A stretch of 13,202 bases of DNA from CALKCV01 sp964619285 (GCA_964619285.1 CAZUCT010000202.1:1-13202), one strand, 5' to 3'; shown: positions 1 to 6,248, numbered from the stretch's first letter. The notes: generated by a model not told the origin, from the sequence alone. A program made the numbers and translations.

Positions 1-896
1 CTAGAACCTCCATCTCCCCCAGAAACCCGGTTTCTCAAAGAAACCGGGTTTCTAGTAAAGACCACTTGCCCGTTTTCCTCAACCGTCAACCCCGTAGCGT
101 GGGAGTTAACGTTACCCTCTGTCAGCAAACCGGGCAGCGATAGCGGTGTAATCTCCTCTCGGTTTCCCCCAAAATTCGATACCTCCAAATTCAAAATATG
201 CCCCGTTTGAGAGATGCGAATAGTATCGCCCCCTTCCACCGCCGCAATAGTAACGTTACCCCCAGAAGTAGAAATTTCTCCCGTATTAATAACCGTTCCA
301 CCAGTGAGAGTCAACTCTTGACCTGCTGGTACTTCTAAATTACCCGCATTCACTATCGCCCCCGGTTGGGAGACATCGAACCTATATCCGCTAGGAGTTC
401 CGACCAAATTCTGATAATCGTTATTACCGACAGTATTAAACCAATTATTACCAAAACCGATACCCGTGGCCGTGGTGACGCCGAAGGAGGCGGGAACGTT
501 TAAACTGGCACCGGGCCCGAAAATGACCCCGGCAGGGTTCATTAAATAAAGGTTGGAGTTGCCGCCGGTGACTTGAATTAACCCGTTAATAATAGAAGCG
601 TTGCCCCCAGTGACTCGCCCCAGGATGTTGTGGATGTTGGGGGCCGAGATAAAGTTGGCAGTTTGGCCCGCGTCCAGGTTGAATTGCTCAAAACTGTGGA
701 AAAGGTTGGCCCCATTGCCGCTGGCGGCCCCGCCCGTGATGTCGAAACGTTGGCCCTGGTTGTTGATAATAGTACCAGTACCATCGTTGGCGGGGACGAT
801 GTTTTGAGCGATCGCCTGTTTCGCCCCTACTGGCAACAAGACGCAAACTAGGGCTAATAACCGAGAATAGTCTCTTACAGCACTTTTCTGAGCCAT
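1..896 (-). CDS. Filamentous haemagglutinin N-terminal domain protein (TPS-type exoprotein), 5' part only
   Basis: The reading frame is open from ATG at 896 to the left edge (298 codons), so the C-terminal part is outside the window. Residues 1-30 form a signal peptide with a hydrophobic core (LLALVCVLLPVGA) and a cleavage site like AIA|Q. Residues 31-145 match the haemagglutination-activity (TPS) domain: Asn/Gly-rich beta-helix sequence, 'NLFHSFEQFNL' near 64-74, and the diagnostic NPAGV at 120-124, a variant of the family's NPNGI motif. Proteins of this class are exported by Sec and cross the outer membrane through a TpsB/Omp85-type partner; no partner gene is in the window. A GGAG about 8 nt upstream of the ATG supports the start. 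Residues 282-292 (RNPVSLRNRVS) are encoded by an inserted 33-nt palindrome. The family is clear; the role (adhesion, surface layer or contact-dependent function) cannot be told from this part. Confidence 0.9.
   Translation of the reverse strand, partial: MAQKSAVRDYSRLLALVCVLLPVGAKQAIAQNIVPANDGTGTIINNQGQRFDITGGAASGNGANLFHSFEQFNLDAGQTANFISAPNIHNILGRVTGGNASIINGLIQVTGGNSNLYLMNPAGVIFGPGASLNVPASFGVTTATGIGFGNNWFNTVGNNDYQNLVGTPSGYRFDVSQPGAIVNAGNLEVPAGQELTLTGGTVINTGEISTSGGNVTIAAVEGGDTIRISQTGHILNLEVSNFGGNREEITPLSLPGLLTEGNVNSHATGLTVEENGQVVFTRNPVSLRNRVSGGDGGS
21..53. repeat. 33-nt palindromic repeat inside a coding sequence
   Basis: Perfect inverted repeat: arm AGAAACCCGGTTTCT (21-35), loop CAA, reverse-complement arm (39-53). 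It has the same core as the palindromes at 1029-1061 and 7859-7893. It lies in the haemagglutinin-like gene, adds exactly 11 codons and keeps the frame open. Confidence 0.9.
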
Positions 897-1028
897 ATTC
901 AAACTCCGGGTTGAGAAACGAGAATTACCATATGTTTCAATTTTAGACCGGGAATGTGAAAAATTTGTGTTAATTTATGTGAATTTTTGTTGATTTTTTC
1001 TGAAATTTCGGCTATTGCTACCTAAACC

Positions 1029-1061
1029 AGAAACCCGGTTTTTTCAAAAAACCGGGTTTCT
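1029..1061. repeat. 33-nt palindromic repeat, possible terminator of obg
   Basis: Perfect 16-bp arms (1029-1044 and 1046-1061) around one C, with core AAACCCGGTTTTTT. It starts about 12 nt past the obg stop on the minus strand, between obg and the haemagglutinin-like gene. The stem is long and GC-rich in its middle. There is no separate U-tract after it, so a terminator role is possible but unproven. The rest of 897-1073 is AT-rich and must hold the haemagglutinin promoter; no clear -10/-35 pair was identified there. Confidence 0.85.
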
Positions 1062-1073
1062 TAATACCCTCCC

Positions 1074-2084
1074 CTACGCAGCAACTTCTAAGTTATCCAA
1101 CTTCTCCCAAACCACCCCCATCAATTCATCCAAACCCACCCTCGCAACTGCAGAAATTAAAAACATTTCCCCCGGAAATATCTCCTTAAATTTATTTATC
1201 AAATCCTGCATTTCCTCGCTTTCCAAATCCACCGCATCCACCTTATTCAAAGCCAAAATCTGCGGTTTTTCCGCCAAATCGTGCCCGTAAGCCTCCAACT
1301 CGTTTTGAATCGTCCGGTAATTTTCCACCGGATCCGCATCCGTAACATCGATTAAATGCAACAGCAACCGAGTCCGTTCGATATGCCGTAAAAATTCGTA
1401 CCCCAAACCCGCCCCCATCGAAGCGCCTTCAATTAATCCCGGAATGTCAGCAAAAACCGTTCCGTCACCAGTAGGTTTCCTCACAACTCCCAAATTAGGA
1501 ATTAAAGTCGTAAAAGGATAATCTGCTATCTTCGGTTTCGCCGCCGATAAAGCAGAAATTAAGGTCGATTTTCCCGCATTTGGCAAACCGATAATCCCAA
1601 CTTCTGCTAATAGCTTTAACTCCAAAAGCAGACTTTTTCGTTCCCCTTCCAAACCGGGTAAAGCGTGTTCTGGGGCGCGGTTGCTGTTGCTGAGAAAATG
1701 TCGATTTCCCAAACCACCTTTACCCCCCTTAGCAACGCACAGAGTATCGCCAGATGCAATTAAATCTCCGATAAGTTCTTCAGTTTCTGCATCATATACC
1801 ATCGTACCGCAGGGAACTTTAATGACGCGATCGCTCCCCGAAGCCCCAGTCATATTCTTCGGTCCCCCCCGCTTGCCATCTTCCCCTTTAAACAAGCGAT
1901 TATACTTAAAATCTAACAGCGTTTGGAGGTTTTCCTCGACCAACAAAATAACCGAACCGCCCCTACCGCCATTACCGCCTGCAGGACCCCCCGCCGGCAC
2001 ATATTTTTCCCGACGAAAAGCAACGATACCATCGCCACCTTTACCCCCTTCGACTTCTATTTCTGCCCTGTCTATAAATTGCAT
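1074..2084 (-). CDS. obg: Obg/CgtA GTPase, ribosome assembly factor
   Basis: This is a conserved P-loop GTPase that binds the 50S subunit and couples GTP level to ribosome maturation and stress control; the family is essential in most bacteria. Residues 1-158 form the glycine-rich Obg fold (GGKGGDG near 13-19, GGPAGGNGGRGG near 32-43). The G domain follows: G1 GLPNAGKS 166-173, switch I with YPFTT 189-193, G3 DIPG 213-216, G4 NKVD 280-283, G5 SAV 311-313. The protein stops at 336 aa without the C-terminal OCT extension of E. coli-type Obg, which is the usual short form. The ATG at 2084 gives the canonical N-terminus MQFIDRAEIEV. No clear Shine-Dalgarno precedes it. The first 44 nt overlap the 3' end of the upstream DUF7689-type frame, so obg may be transcribed from that upstream cluster. 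Confidence 0.97.
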   Translation of the reverse strand: MQFIDRAEIEVEGGKGGDGIVAFRREKYVPAGGPAGGNGGRGGSVILLVEENLQTLLDFKYNRLFKGEDGKRGGPKNMTGASGSDRVIKVPCGTMVYDAETEELIGDLIASGDTLCVAKGGKGGLGNRHFLSNSNRAPEHALPGLEGERKSLLLELKLLAEVGIIGLPNAGKSTLISALSAAKPKIADYPFTTLIPNLGVVRKPTGDGTVFADIPGLIEGASMGAGLGYEFLRHIERTRLLLHLIDVTDADPVENYRTIQNELEAYGHDLAEKPQILALNKVDAVDLESEEMQDLINKFKEIFPGEMFLISAVARVGLDELMGVVWEKLDNLEVAA

Positions 2085-2307
2085 ATTTGTTTGATTTTAG
2101 GTTGTTTTGAATGAAAGCTTCTAACGTTAACTCCCTCGGCACTCCATCAGGCCAATAACCGGGCTCTGCAGGAGCCCACCAGCGATCGTCTTCTCCTGCT
2201 GCCCAAGCAAAACAATTATAATCTGATGTTTCAGGACTGGTAATTTGATATTCATCTGAATATAAGTTCTGAAAATGACTTGCTAACCATCTTTTTATTC
2301 CGCTCAT
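2041..2307 (-). pseudogene. DUF7689-type protein, apparently C-terminally truncated
   Basis: This is an 88-aa frame starting at ATG 2307, 12 nt after the stop of the Panacea-fusion gene. Residues 29-66 carry the signature of the DUF7689-type family as I recall it: YNCFAWAAGEDDRWWAP, then YWPDGVPRELTLEAFI. Relatives, from memory, are roughly 140-160 aa and continue after the EAFIQ helix with a second conserved half. Here that half is missing. The last ~20 residues (ending RQGRNRSRRG) are simply the obg 5' end read in another frame. I infer a deletion or recombination that joined a broken gene to obg. It could still be a functional short variant. No biochemical function is known to me. Confidence 0.6.
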
Positions 2308-2319
2308 TCTGTTAAAATA

Positions 2320-3084
2320 TTACCATTTATAGCCATGTTCTCTACCCCATTTTAGCCATGCTTCTGCCATTTGCCTCATCCGTCCGCGTTGTTCTGGTTT
2401 GACAGGATTAGCACCTGTAATAGTTCTTAGGGCCTTAAACCAATGAGCGGGTTTTTGCTCCAGTTCTCGCAATAGCAAAGATACTGCTGGCTGTCCCATA
2501 TCAATTATTTGTTGATATGCTGGATGACTCGTTTTTTCAGTAACAAACGAGGAACCACCTGTTTCATCGTACCATTGTGAAACTAGGGCTTCAAATTTTT
2601 CGACCATTGACTGTTCTTGTGAAGGCGAAACAACTTTGATTTTATCTGGATTGTTTTTTAACCATTCCTTGAAATAATTTTTCAGGCGATCGCTTTCAAT
2701 TATTCCTTTGTTCGGTGCATTTTTCCAGGGCGCTTCATTATGAGTCATTTCCCGCAACTGCCAAGCAGAAAACCTACCAAAAAAATAGTAAACTTGTTCT
2801 AAAAGCTGATGGCTTTTTTCATCAAATACAGAAAAATCTACTGTTTCTGAGGCCGGTATTGCCCCGGCACCATAAGATTTGTAACTCTCATAAAGTTCGG
2901 GAATAACAGGACCGTGAAACCATGCTTCCATAGTTTCGGCAAATAAAGGCTCATCATATAAAGCCAAATAAAGACCTTGAGCATAATAAACCAACTTTTG
3001 CAGTTTTAAATTAGACATTAAATCGCCAGCTTCTGGCTCTACTCTCTTGAGAAAATATCGAGCGACATCGTGGCAACTAATCAT
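2320..3084 (-). CDS. Panacea-domain (DUF4065/SocA-like) antitoxin-type protein fused to a conserved cyanobacterial C-terminal domain
   Basis: The ATG at 3084 is preferred over the longer frame (to 3141): it has a GGGGG stretch about 6 nt upstream, gives the typical Panacea start (MISCHDVARYFL) and avoids overlapping the upstream gene. The protein is 254 aa. Residues 1-155 form the Panacea fold: SNLKLQKLVYYAQG 24-37, then EAWFHGPVIPELYESYK 53-69. Panacea domains neutralise many unrelated toxins in two-gene TA systems (established for the family). Residues 160-254 form a separate domain often seen in cyanobacterial proteins: WYDETGGSS, HPAYQQIIDMG, HWFKALRTITGANPV, MAEAWLKWG. Its function is unknown to me. 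The 138-aa gene upstream is the best positional candidate for a partner. The domain calls rest on recalled motifs. Confidence 0.8.
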   Translation of the reverse strand: MISCHDVARYFLKRVEPEAGDLMSNLKLQKLVYYAQGLYLALYDEPLFAETMEAWFHGPVIPELYESYKSYGAGAIPASETVDFSVFDEKSHQLLEQVYYFFGRFSAWQLREMTHNEAPWKNAPNKGIIESDRLKNYFKEWLKNNPDKIKVVSPSQEQSMVEKFEALVSQWYDETGGSSFVTEKTSHPAYQQIIDMGQPAVSLLLRELEQKPAHWFKALRTITGANPVKPEQRGRMRQMAEAWLKWGREHGYKW

Positions 3085-3118
3085 AATGACCCCCAGAAAA
3101 TTTAGAAAAATTTGTGAT

Positions 3119-3535
3119 TTACTCCTTCCCTTCCTCTTCACCTAATTTAGCGCTAATAAAAGGAGAATTAATATCGATAGACCAATTTTCGTCAAGAAAC
3201 TTAAAATTAGCATCCAAAATTAAAGTTAGGTTGCCAATAAGATTCTCTGGGTTTAACGATGGTTCGGACTCGGAAGAAAAATTGCCTTTTAGCAAAAACT
3301 TAAGTGCAATCCAATATTCGCTTTCTTTCAAATTTTTACCTAAAGAATAACTAGCTAATTCCACAGACAAGGGCTGTTTAAATTTAACTTCTTCGTAGAA
3401 ATTATCCCTGTCATCCCAATAGCCAAATATTGTAAAATTAGAGTATTGTAAATGTTCTCTAGCGATGGACTCTAGGGATGCTGGAGATAATTTTTCTAAC
3501 ATTTCCCAAATTTGATTAATTGTCGATTTGATCAT
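3119..3535 (-). CDS. Hypothetical protein, 138 aa, acidic
   Basis: I do not recognise this family. The product is rich in Glu, Asp, Ser and aromatic residues and has no signal peptide or membrane segment. It alternates helical (1-27) and beta-like stretches (FTIFGYWDDRDNF near 34-46; NLTLILDANFKFLDENWSIDI near 102-122) and ends in an acidic tail (LGEEEGKE). Start: AAAGGA lies about 7 nt before ATG 3535. It begins 15 nt after the upstream 118-aa gene ends, and its stop is 34 nt before the Panacea-fusion start, so all three probably share a transcript. Its acidity and size would suit an immunity or antitoxin protein for the basic 118-aa product, or it could be the cognate partner of the Panacea protein. 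Both are inference. Confidence 0.7.
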   Translation of the reverse strand: MIKSTINQIWEMLEKLSPASLESIAREHLQYSNFTIFGYWDDRDNFYEEVKFKQPLSVELASYSLGKNLKESEYWIALKFLLKGNFSSESEPSLNPENLIGNLTLILDANFKFLDENWSIDINSPFISAKLGEEEGKE

Positions 3536-3550
3536 AATTTTTTCCTTTAA

Positions 3551-3907
3551 TTAATGTTCTGTCATTACCCCGGGAAAGTTTAAGACCATATAGAGAAGCT
3601 CTTCCTCTCCTTCTTCGCTTTCAGGGTTGAGCAATAGGTCGGTATATTGAGCGTGAAAACGAAAGTTTCCTCCTTTTCCTAATACTTTTGATTTGAGATG
3701 ATAACCTTCTTTTTGGGAAGGAACTAAACCAATATTCCCTTTAGGAGGAACTTCTCCTTTTTCAATAGCTTTAAGGTGCTTGTTTTTAGCATCGTGTTTT
3801 TTCCCTAATTCGATTTGAGTCTGAGAAAAGGAAACTAAGCGCCCCTTACTTGTTTGATATACCCGATCGCTTTCAATTTCTAACCAGCTACTCGGTAAAT
3901 TTAGCAT
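3551..3907 (-). CDS. Hypothetical protein, 118 aa, basic; candidate toxin-like partner
   Basis: I do not recognise this family. The middle is Lys/Gly/His-rich (ELGKKHDAKNKHLKAIEKGE near 33-52; KSKVLGKGGNFRFHAQY near 72-88) and the C-terminus is acidic then hydrophobic (EEGEEELLYMVLNFPG). There is no signal peptide or membrane segment. TTACCTCCTT just upstream on the plus strand gives a good AAGGAGG on the coding strand about 9-12 nt before ATG 3907. It starts 19 nt after the antitoxin-like 69-aa gene ends, which is the normal place for a toxin gene, but it has no PIN, RelE or Fic features that I can see. It could instead be a detached C-terminal toxin domain of a polymorphic toxin, with the 138-aa gene as immunity partner. 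Confidence 0.7.
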   Translation of the reverse strand: MLNLPSSWLEIESDRVYQTSKGRLVSFSQTQIELGKKHDAKNKHLKAIEKGEVPPKGNIGLVPSQKEGYHLKSKVLGKGGNFRFHAQYTDLLLNPESEEGEEELLYMVLNFPGVMTEH

Positions 3908-3926
3908 ACATTTTTATCTTACCTCC

Positions 3927-4136
3927 TTAACGTTCGTAAATTTCTTCACGATTTATAAAACCATTAACTTTAACCGGATTTTCTGTTAAAATTTCGATAA
4001 TATCTTTGGTTTTAGTCTGAGGTTCGGAAGTAGCTAAGTTCTCTAATTGATTTTTAGCTTTAAAAGCCTCGATAATAGCTTGTATTTGTCCGATTTTTTC
4101 TGGTTTTAACCCGCTGATATTAATAGTCTTGTTCAT
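3927..4136 (-). CDS. Small antitoxin-like protein (VapB-type of cyanobacteria)
   Basis: This 69-aa protein has an N-terminal beta/helix start (MNKTINISGLKPEKIGQIQ), a helix to about residue 35, a polar linker and the C-terminal tail GFINREEIYER. That layout, especially a tail of the type 'GF.(N/T/S)REEIYER', is familiar from cyanobacterial VapB-like antitoxins that normally precede a PIN-domain VapC. Here no PIN gene follows; the next gene is the unrecognised 118-aa protein. It is either an orphan antitoxin or half of a different TA pair. No strong Shine-Dalgarno is present. It is the first gene of the tight minus-strand cluster and has a plausible promoter in front. Confidence 0.7.
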   Translation of the reverse strand: MNKTINISGLKPEKIGQIQAIIEAFKAKNQLENLATSEPQTKTKDIIEILTENPVKVNGFINREEIYER

Positions 4137-4146
4137 AGTCGATCTC

Positions 4147-4174
4147 GATATATTTTTCTCTTAAATTACATCAA
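4147..4174 (-). promoter_or_regulatory. Possible sigma70-type promoter for the antitoxin-like gene cluster
   Basis: On the minus strand TTGATG (4174-4169) and TATATC (4152-4147) are separated by 16 nt, ending about 10 nt before the ATG at 4136. It lies in the 44-nt gap after the Uma2 gene. Both hexamers match the consensus only in part. If used, the leader would be very short. Confidence 0.35.
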
Positions 4175-4180
4175 ATCGCG

Positions 4181-4879
4181 TTATTTCCCCTCAGTAAAAC
4201 TTGCCGCCAAACCCTCAACAAAACTCCCATGTTCAGAAGAAGATAACCCCTGCCCCACCACTTCCAAAACCTTCGCTAAATCCCCCGCCAATAACGCCGA
4301 CTTATCCAACCACAAACCCGGAAAAACTGCGCTGCGAATAATCCCATCTGCTTCTGGTTCTACTTTAATATATTCCCCCTCCTGCCAGCGAAACCAGTCC
4401 AAGTCGCGATCGTAAACCCGCCACACTAAATATTCTTTCACACCATTGCGACGATAAACATTTTTTTTATCGCGTAAATCGTAAGAAGCAGTTGAGGCAG
4501 CAATTTCTACAATTAGTTCCGGCGCTCCTTCGATGTAACTATCATTATTTACAATAGATTCTCCTCCCGCTTCAATTCTTAACAAAGCATCAGGTTGAAC
4601 TTCGTTATCGGCATCCAAGATAACAGTAGTATTATCAAGCAACATTAATCCTGGCGTTGCTGCTTTATAAACTCCTAACGCAGTCATAAGATTGGCATGA
4701 GGTTCTCCATGTTGTACTCGTAACGGTGAGGCCATATAAACAATTCCTTCTACTAATTCAGCTTTTTTAACTTCTGGCATCGCCTCGTAGCGACGCTCAA
4801 ACTCTACGCGGGTAAGTTTATCGCCACCTTCCAGAGGCGGCATAATTTTGGTTGGTTTTAACTGAGTTTGAACTATCAT
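4181..4879 (-). CDS. Uma2 family protein (DUF820), PD-(D/E)XK nuclease fold
   Basis: This 232-aa member of a family greatly expanded in cyanobacteria is predicted to be a restriction-endonuclease-like protein; the biological role is not established. Landmarks: ELVEG 41-45, VQPDALL with the acidic D97, PELIVEIAA with E121 and E125 (120-128), and SYDLRDKKNVYRRNGVKEYLVW 132-153 supplying the Lys of the D...ExK-type site. The order and spacing of acidic and Lys residues are those of an intact Uma2 active site. The start at ATG 4879 lacks a strong Shine-Dalgarno. The residues after ~205 form a variable tail (GLSSSEHGSFVEGLAASF). It is separated by 78 nt, with a hairpin, from the upstream TerB-like gene and is likely its own unit. 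Uma2 genes are often mobile and multicopy. Confidence 0.92.
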   Translation of the reverse strand: MIVQTQLKPTKIMPPLEGGDKLTRVEFERRYEAMPEVKKAELVEGIVYMASPLRVQHGEPHANLMTALGVYKAATPGLMLLDNTTVILDADNEVQPDALLRIEAGGESIVNNDSYIEGAPELIVEIAASTASYDLRDKKNVYRRNGVKEYLVWRVYDRDLDWFRWQEGEYIKVEPEADGIIRSAVFPGLWLDKSALLAGDLAKVLEVVGQGLSSSEHGSFVEGLAASFTEGK

Positions 4880-4923
4880 AAGCTATAGAAAAGAAAGAAT
4901 AAGGAATTGTTGTCATAACCGTA

Positions 4924-4944
4924 GAACAGGCATCTAGCCTGTTC
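4924..4944. repeat. Hairpin repeat GAACAGGC/GCCTGTTC, possible terminator
   Basis: Perfect 8-bp inverted repeat with a 5-nt loop (ATCTA), 3' of the TerB/Mo-nitro_C gene on the minus strand. The GAACAGGC-N5-GCCTGTTC motif resembles an interspersed element that I recall from other cyanobacteria. No U-run follows, so a terminator role is only possible. Confidence 0.55.
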
Positions 4945-4957
4945 CACAAACGCGCAT

Positions 4958-5653
4958 CTAACAATACTTAGATACATCCTCGTTACATTCATCTGCCAAA
5001 TAAGACAGGGCGCGGAAGCGCAAACCCACTAACTGTTCGTAAAGCGGGTTCAACTTACACATAGCCGGAATGTGCGCCACCTTCCGACCGAAAAAAACGA
5101 TATCTCTCTCTAAGGGACACTGGGGCGGAACCAACTTACACACAGTACGAGCGACTTTAGGATCGTGAATATCCCAAGCATCTAACCAGTGCTTGACCGG
5201 TCCTAAAATTTCGAGGTGATGGTCGTGGTGGGGAATAGCAGCAGCGCCATCTTCGCCATGTTCTTGTTCCGCTTCTAACTGCGCCTGTTGCAGGTTGCGA
5301 CGCAAAGCATCTAAAGCTTTAACTTTCAAGCCGAAAGCGTTACAAAAATCGTGCAAAAGATCGTCTTCGCACACAGAATAAACCCCATCTGCCAGGGCCA
5401 CCATAACCGCAGTTCTCAAAAAATTCTCAGCCATAGTCGCATCGTCCCCCAGAACGATCGCCAGCTCTCTAGGAGTAATGGGATCCAATTTAGTAATATC
5501 CGTATCGGTATGCAGTTCGTCGTGACTGAGGACATCTATTGCTTCCTTTTCCGTTTCATCAAAATCTCCATCCGCCCAAGCCAGGGCCAAAAGTCCCCGC
5601 TGCCAAGCAATGGTCTGTTCTTGAGTTAGGGGTGATTTAACAAGCTGATTCAT
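4958..5653 (-). CDS. TerB-like domain / Mo-dependent nitrogenase C-terminus (Mo-nitro_C) fusion protein
   Basis: This is a 231-aa soluble protein in two parts. Residues 14-125 look like an all-helical TerB-type domain with two acidic repeats: LALAWADGDFDETEKEAI (22-39) and VALADGVYSVCEDDLL (85-100); TerB domains bind metal through such Asp residues. A His/Asp linker (HHDHH, 142-146) leads to residues 147-223, which match the family named 'Mo-dependent nitrogenase C-terminus': HLEILGPVKHWLDAWDI, then CPLERDIVFFGRKVAHIP, then CKLNPLYEQLVGLRFRALSY. The family name is historical; it is a cyanobacterial protein family and does not itself show nitrogen fixation. There are seven Cys, five of them in the C-terminal part or tail (C172, C179, C199, C223, C231). 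The start at ATG 5653 has no strong Shine-Dalgarno. Function is unknown; metal or redox sensing is an inference. Confidence 0.85.
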   Translation of the reverse strand: MNQLVKSPLTQEQTIAWQRGLLALAWADGDFDETEKEAIDVLSHDELHTDTDITKLDPITPRELAIVLGDDATMAENFLRTAVMVALADGVYSVCEDDLLHDFCNAFGLKVKALDALRRNLQQAQLEAEQEHGEDGAAAIPHHDHHLEILGPVKHWLDAWDIHDPKVARTVCKLVPPQCPLERDIVFFGRKVAHIPAMCKLNPLYEQLVGLRFRALSYLADECNEDVSKYC

Positions 5654-5757
5654 ATTGCGATCTGTTTAAACAACTATTGTCTGTCTCTTCCATCGTAGCT
5701 TTAACTCCCCCAACTAGGCTAAACTAGAGGGCCGAACCGTTCGATAAGGAAGTTTTC

Positions 5758-6126
5758 GTGACCCCACAAGAGTTTGCTTTGTTGCTGATGTCGATCGCCG
5801 CCAGCGTTACCGGACAGTTTTTCCTTCGCGCCGGCGCCTTAAAACTCGGTCAAGTCAATACCGCCAACTGGATGACTCATATTTTCGCTATCCTCACCAT
5901 CCCAGAATTACTCGCAGGTTTGACCGCCTACGGCCTGGGGGCCATCGCCTACATCCTCCTCCTCACTCGGGTTAAACTCAGCGTCGCCGCCCCTTCCGTG
6001 GCCTTAGTTTATGTATTTTCCGTTTTAATTGGTTATTTTGTCTTCCGCGAAACCATCCCCATGAGGCGCATCCTGGGTTTGGCCCTAATTATCTGCGGCG
6101 TTATTTTTGTAGTCTGGAAAGAATAG
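5758..6126 (+). CDS. Small four-helix EamA/SMR-type membrane transporter
   Basis: GTG start at 5758 with AAGGAAG about 5 nt upstream. The product is 122 aa with four predicted membrane helices (about 5-27, 38-60, 61-97 as a connected pair with a KLSVAAP turn, and 103-120), the size of a half-length drug/metabolite transporter that would work as a dimer. Helix 1 contains GQFFLRAGA, but the Glu at about position 14 that is essential in EmrE-type drug pumps is absent (Ala14). An ArnE/F-like or EamA role (lipid-linked or metabolite transport) therefore fits better than a classical multidrug pump. It is the only plus-strand gene in the left 9 kb, divergent from the TerB gene and convergent with the methyltransferase. 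Confidence 0.85.
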   Translation: MTPQEFALLLMSIAASVTGQFFLRAGALKLGQVNTANWMTHIFAILTIPELLAGLTAYGLGAIAYILLLTRVKLSVAAPSVALVYVFSVLIGYFVFRETIPMRRILGLALIICGVIFVVWKE

Positions 6127-6141
6127 GCTTCTTGCAGAAGC

Positions 6142-6203
6142 AGGCAAAAGGCAAGAGGCAAAAGGCAAAAGTTAACATTAGGCAAAAGGCAAGAGGCAAG
6201 AGG
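6142..6203. repeat. Short tandem heptamer repeats, (G)GCAAAAG / GCAAGAG type
   Basis: Six to seven purine-rich heptamers (GCAAAAG and GCAAGAG variants), interrupted once by TTAACATTA, lie after the stop of the small transporter. This is the class of short tandemly repeated sequences known from filamentous cyanobacteria. Confidence 0.85.
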
Positions 6204-6206
6204 TCT

Positions 6207-6248
6207 AATTAACAATTAACAATTAACAATTGACAATTGACAATTAAC
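6207..6248. repeat. Six tandem AATTAAC/AATTGAC heptamers
   Basis: Perfect 7-nt periodicity over 42 nt: three AATTAAC, two AATTGAC, one AATTAAC. The last unit overlaps the stop codon of the methyltransferase (TTA at 6244-6246 on the plus strand). The same heptamer in inverse orientation occurs at 11784-11804. Confidence 0.92.

Noticed and set aside
601..851. Two plus-strand ORFs and one minus-strand ORF within the haemagglutinin-like gene
   Set aside because: They lie in other frames of a clear TPS-domain coding sequence that runs off the window edge.
1681..2094. 137-aa plus-strand ORF over obg
   Set aside because: Antisense shadow of the Gly-rich obg coding region (Pro-rich translation), no Shine-Dalgarno, no recognisable domain.
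3085..3141. Extended N-terminus of the Panacea fusion protein
   Set aside because: Overlaps the upstream gene and lacks a Shine-Dalgarno; the family N-terminus begins at the Met encoded at 3084.
4958..5653. Evidence for nitrogen fixation
   Set aside because: Only the family name refers to nitrogenase; no nif structural motif or gene is present.
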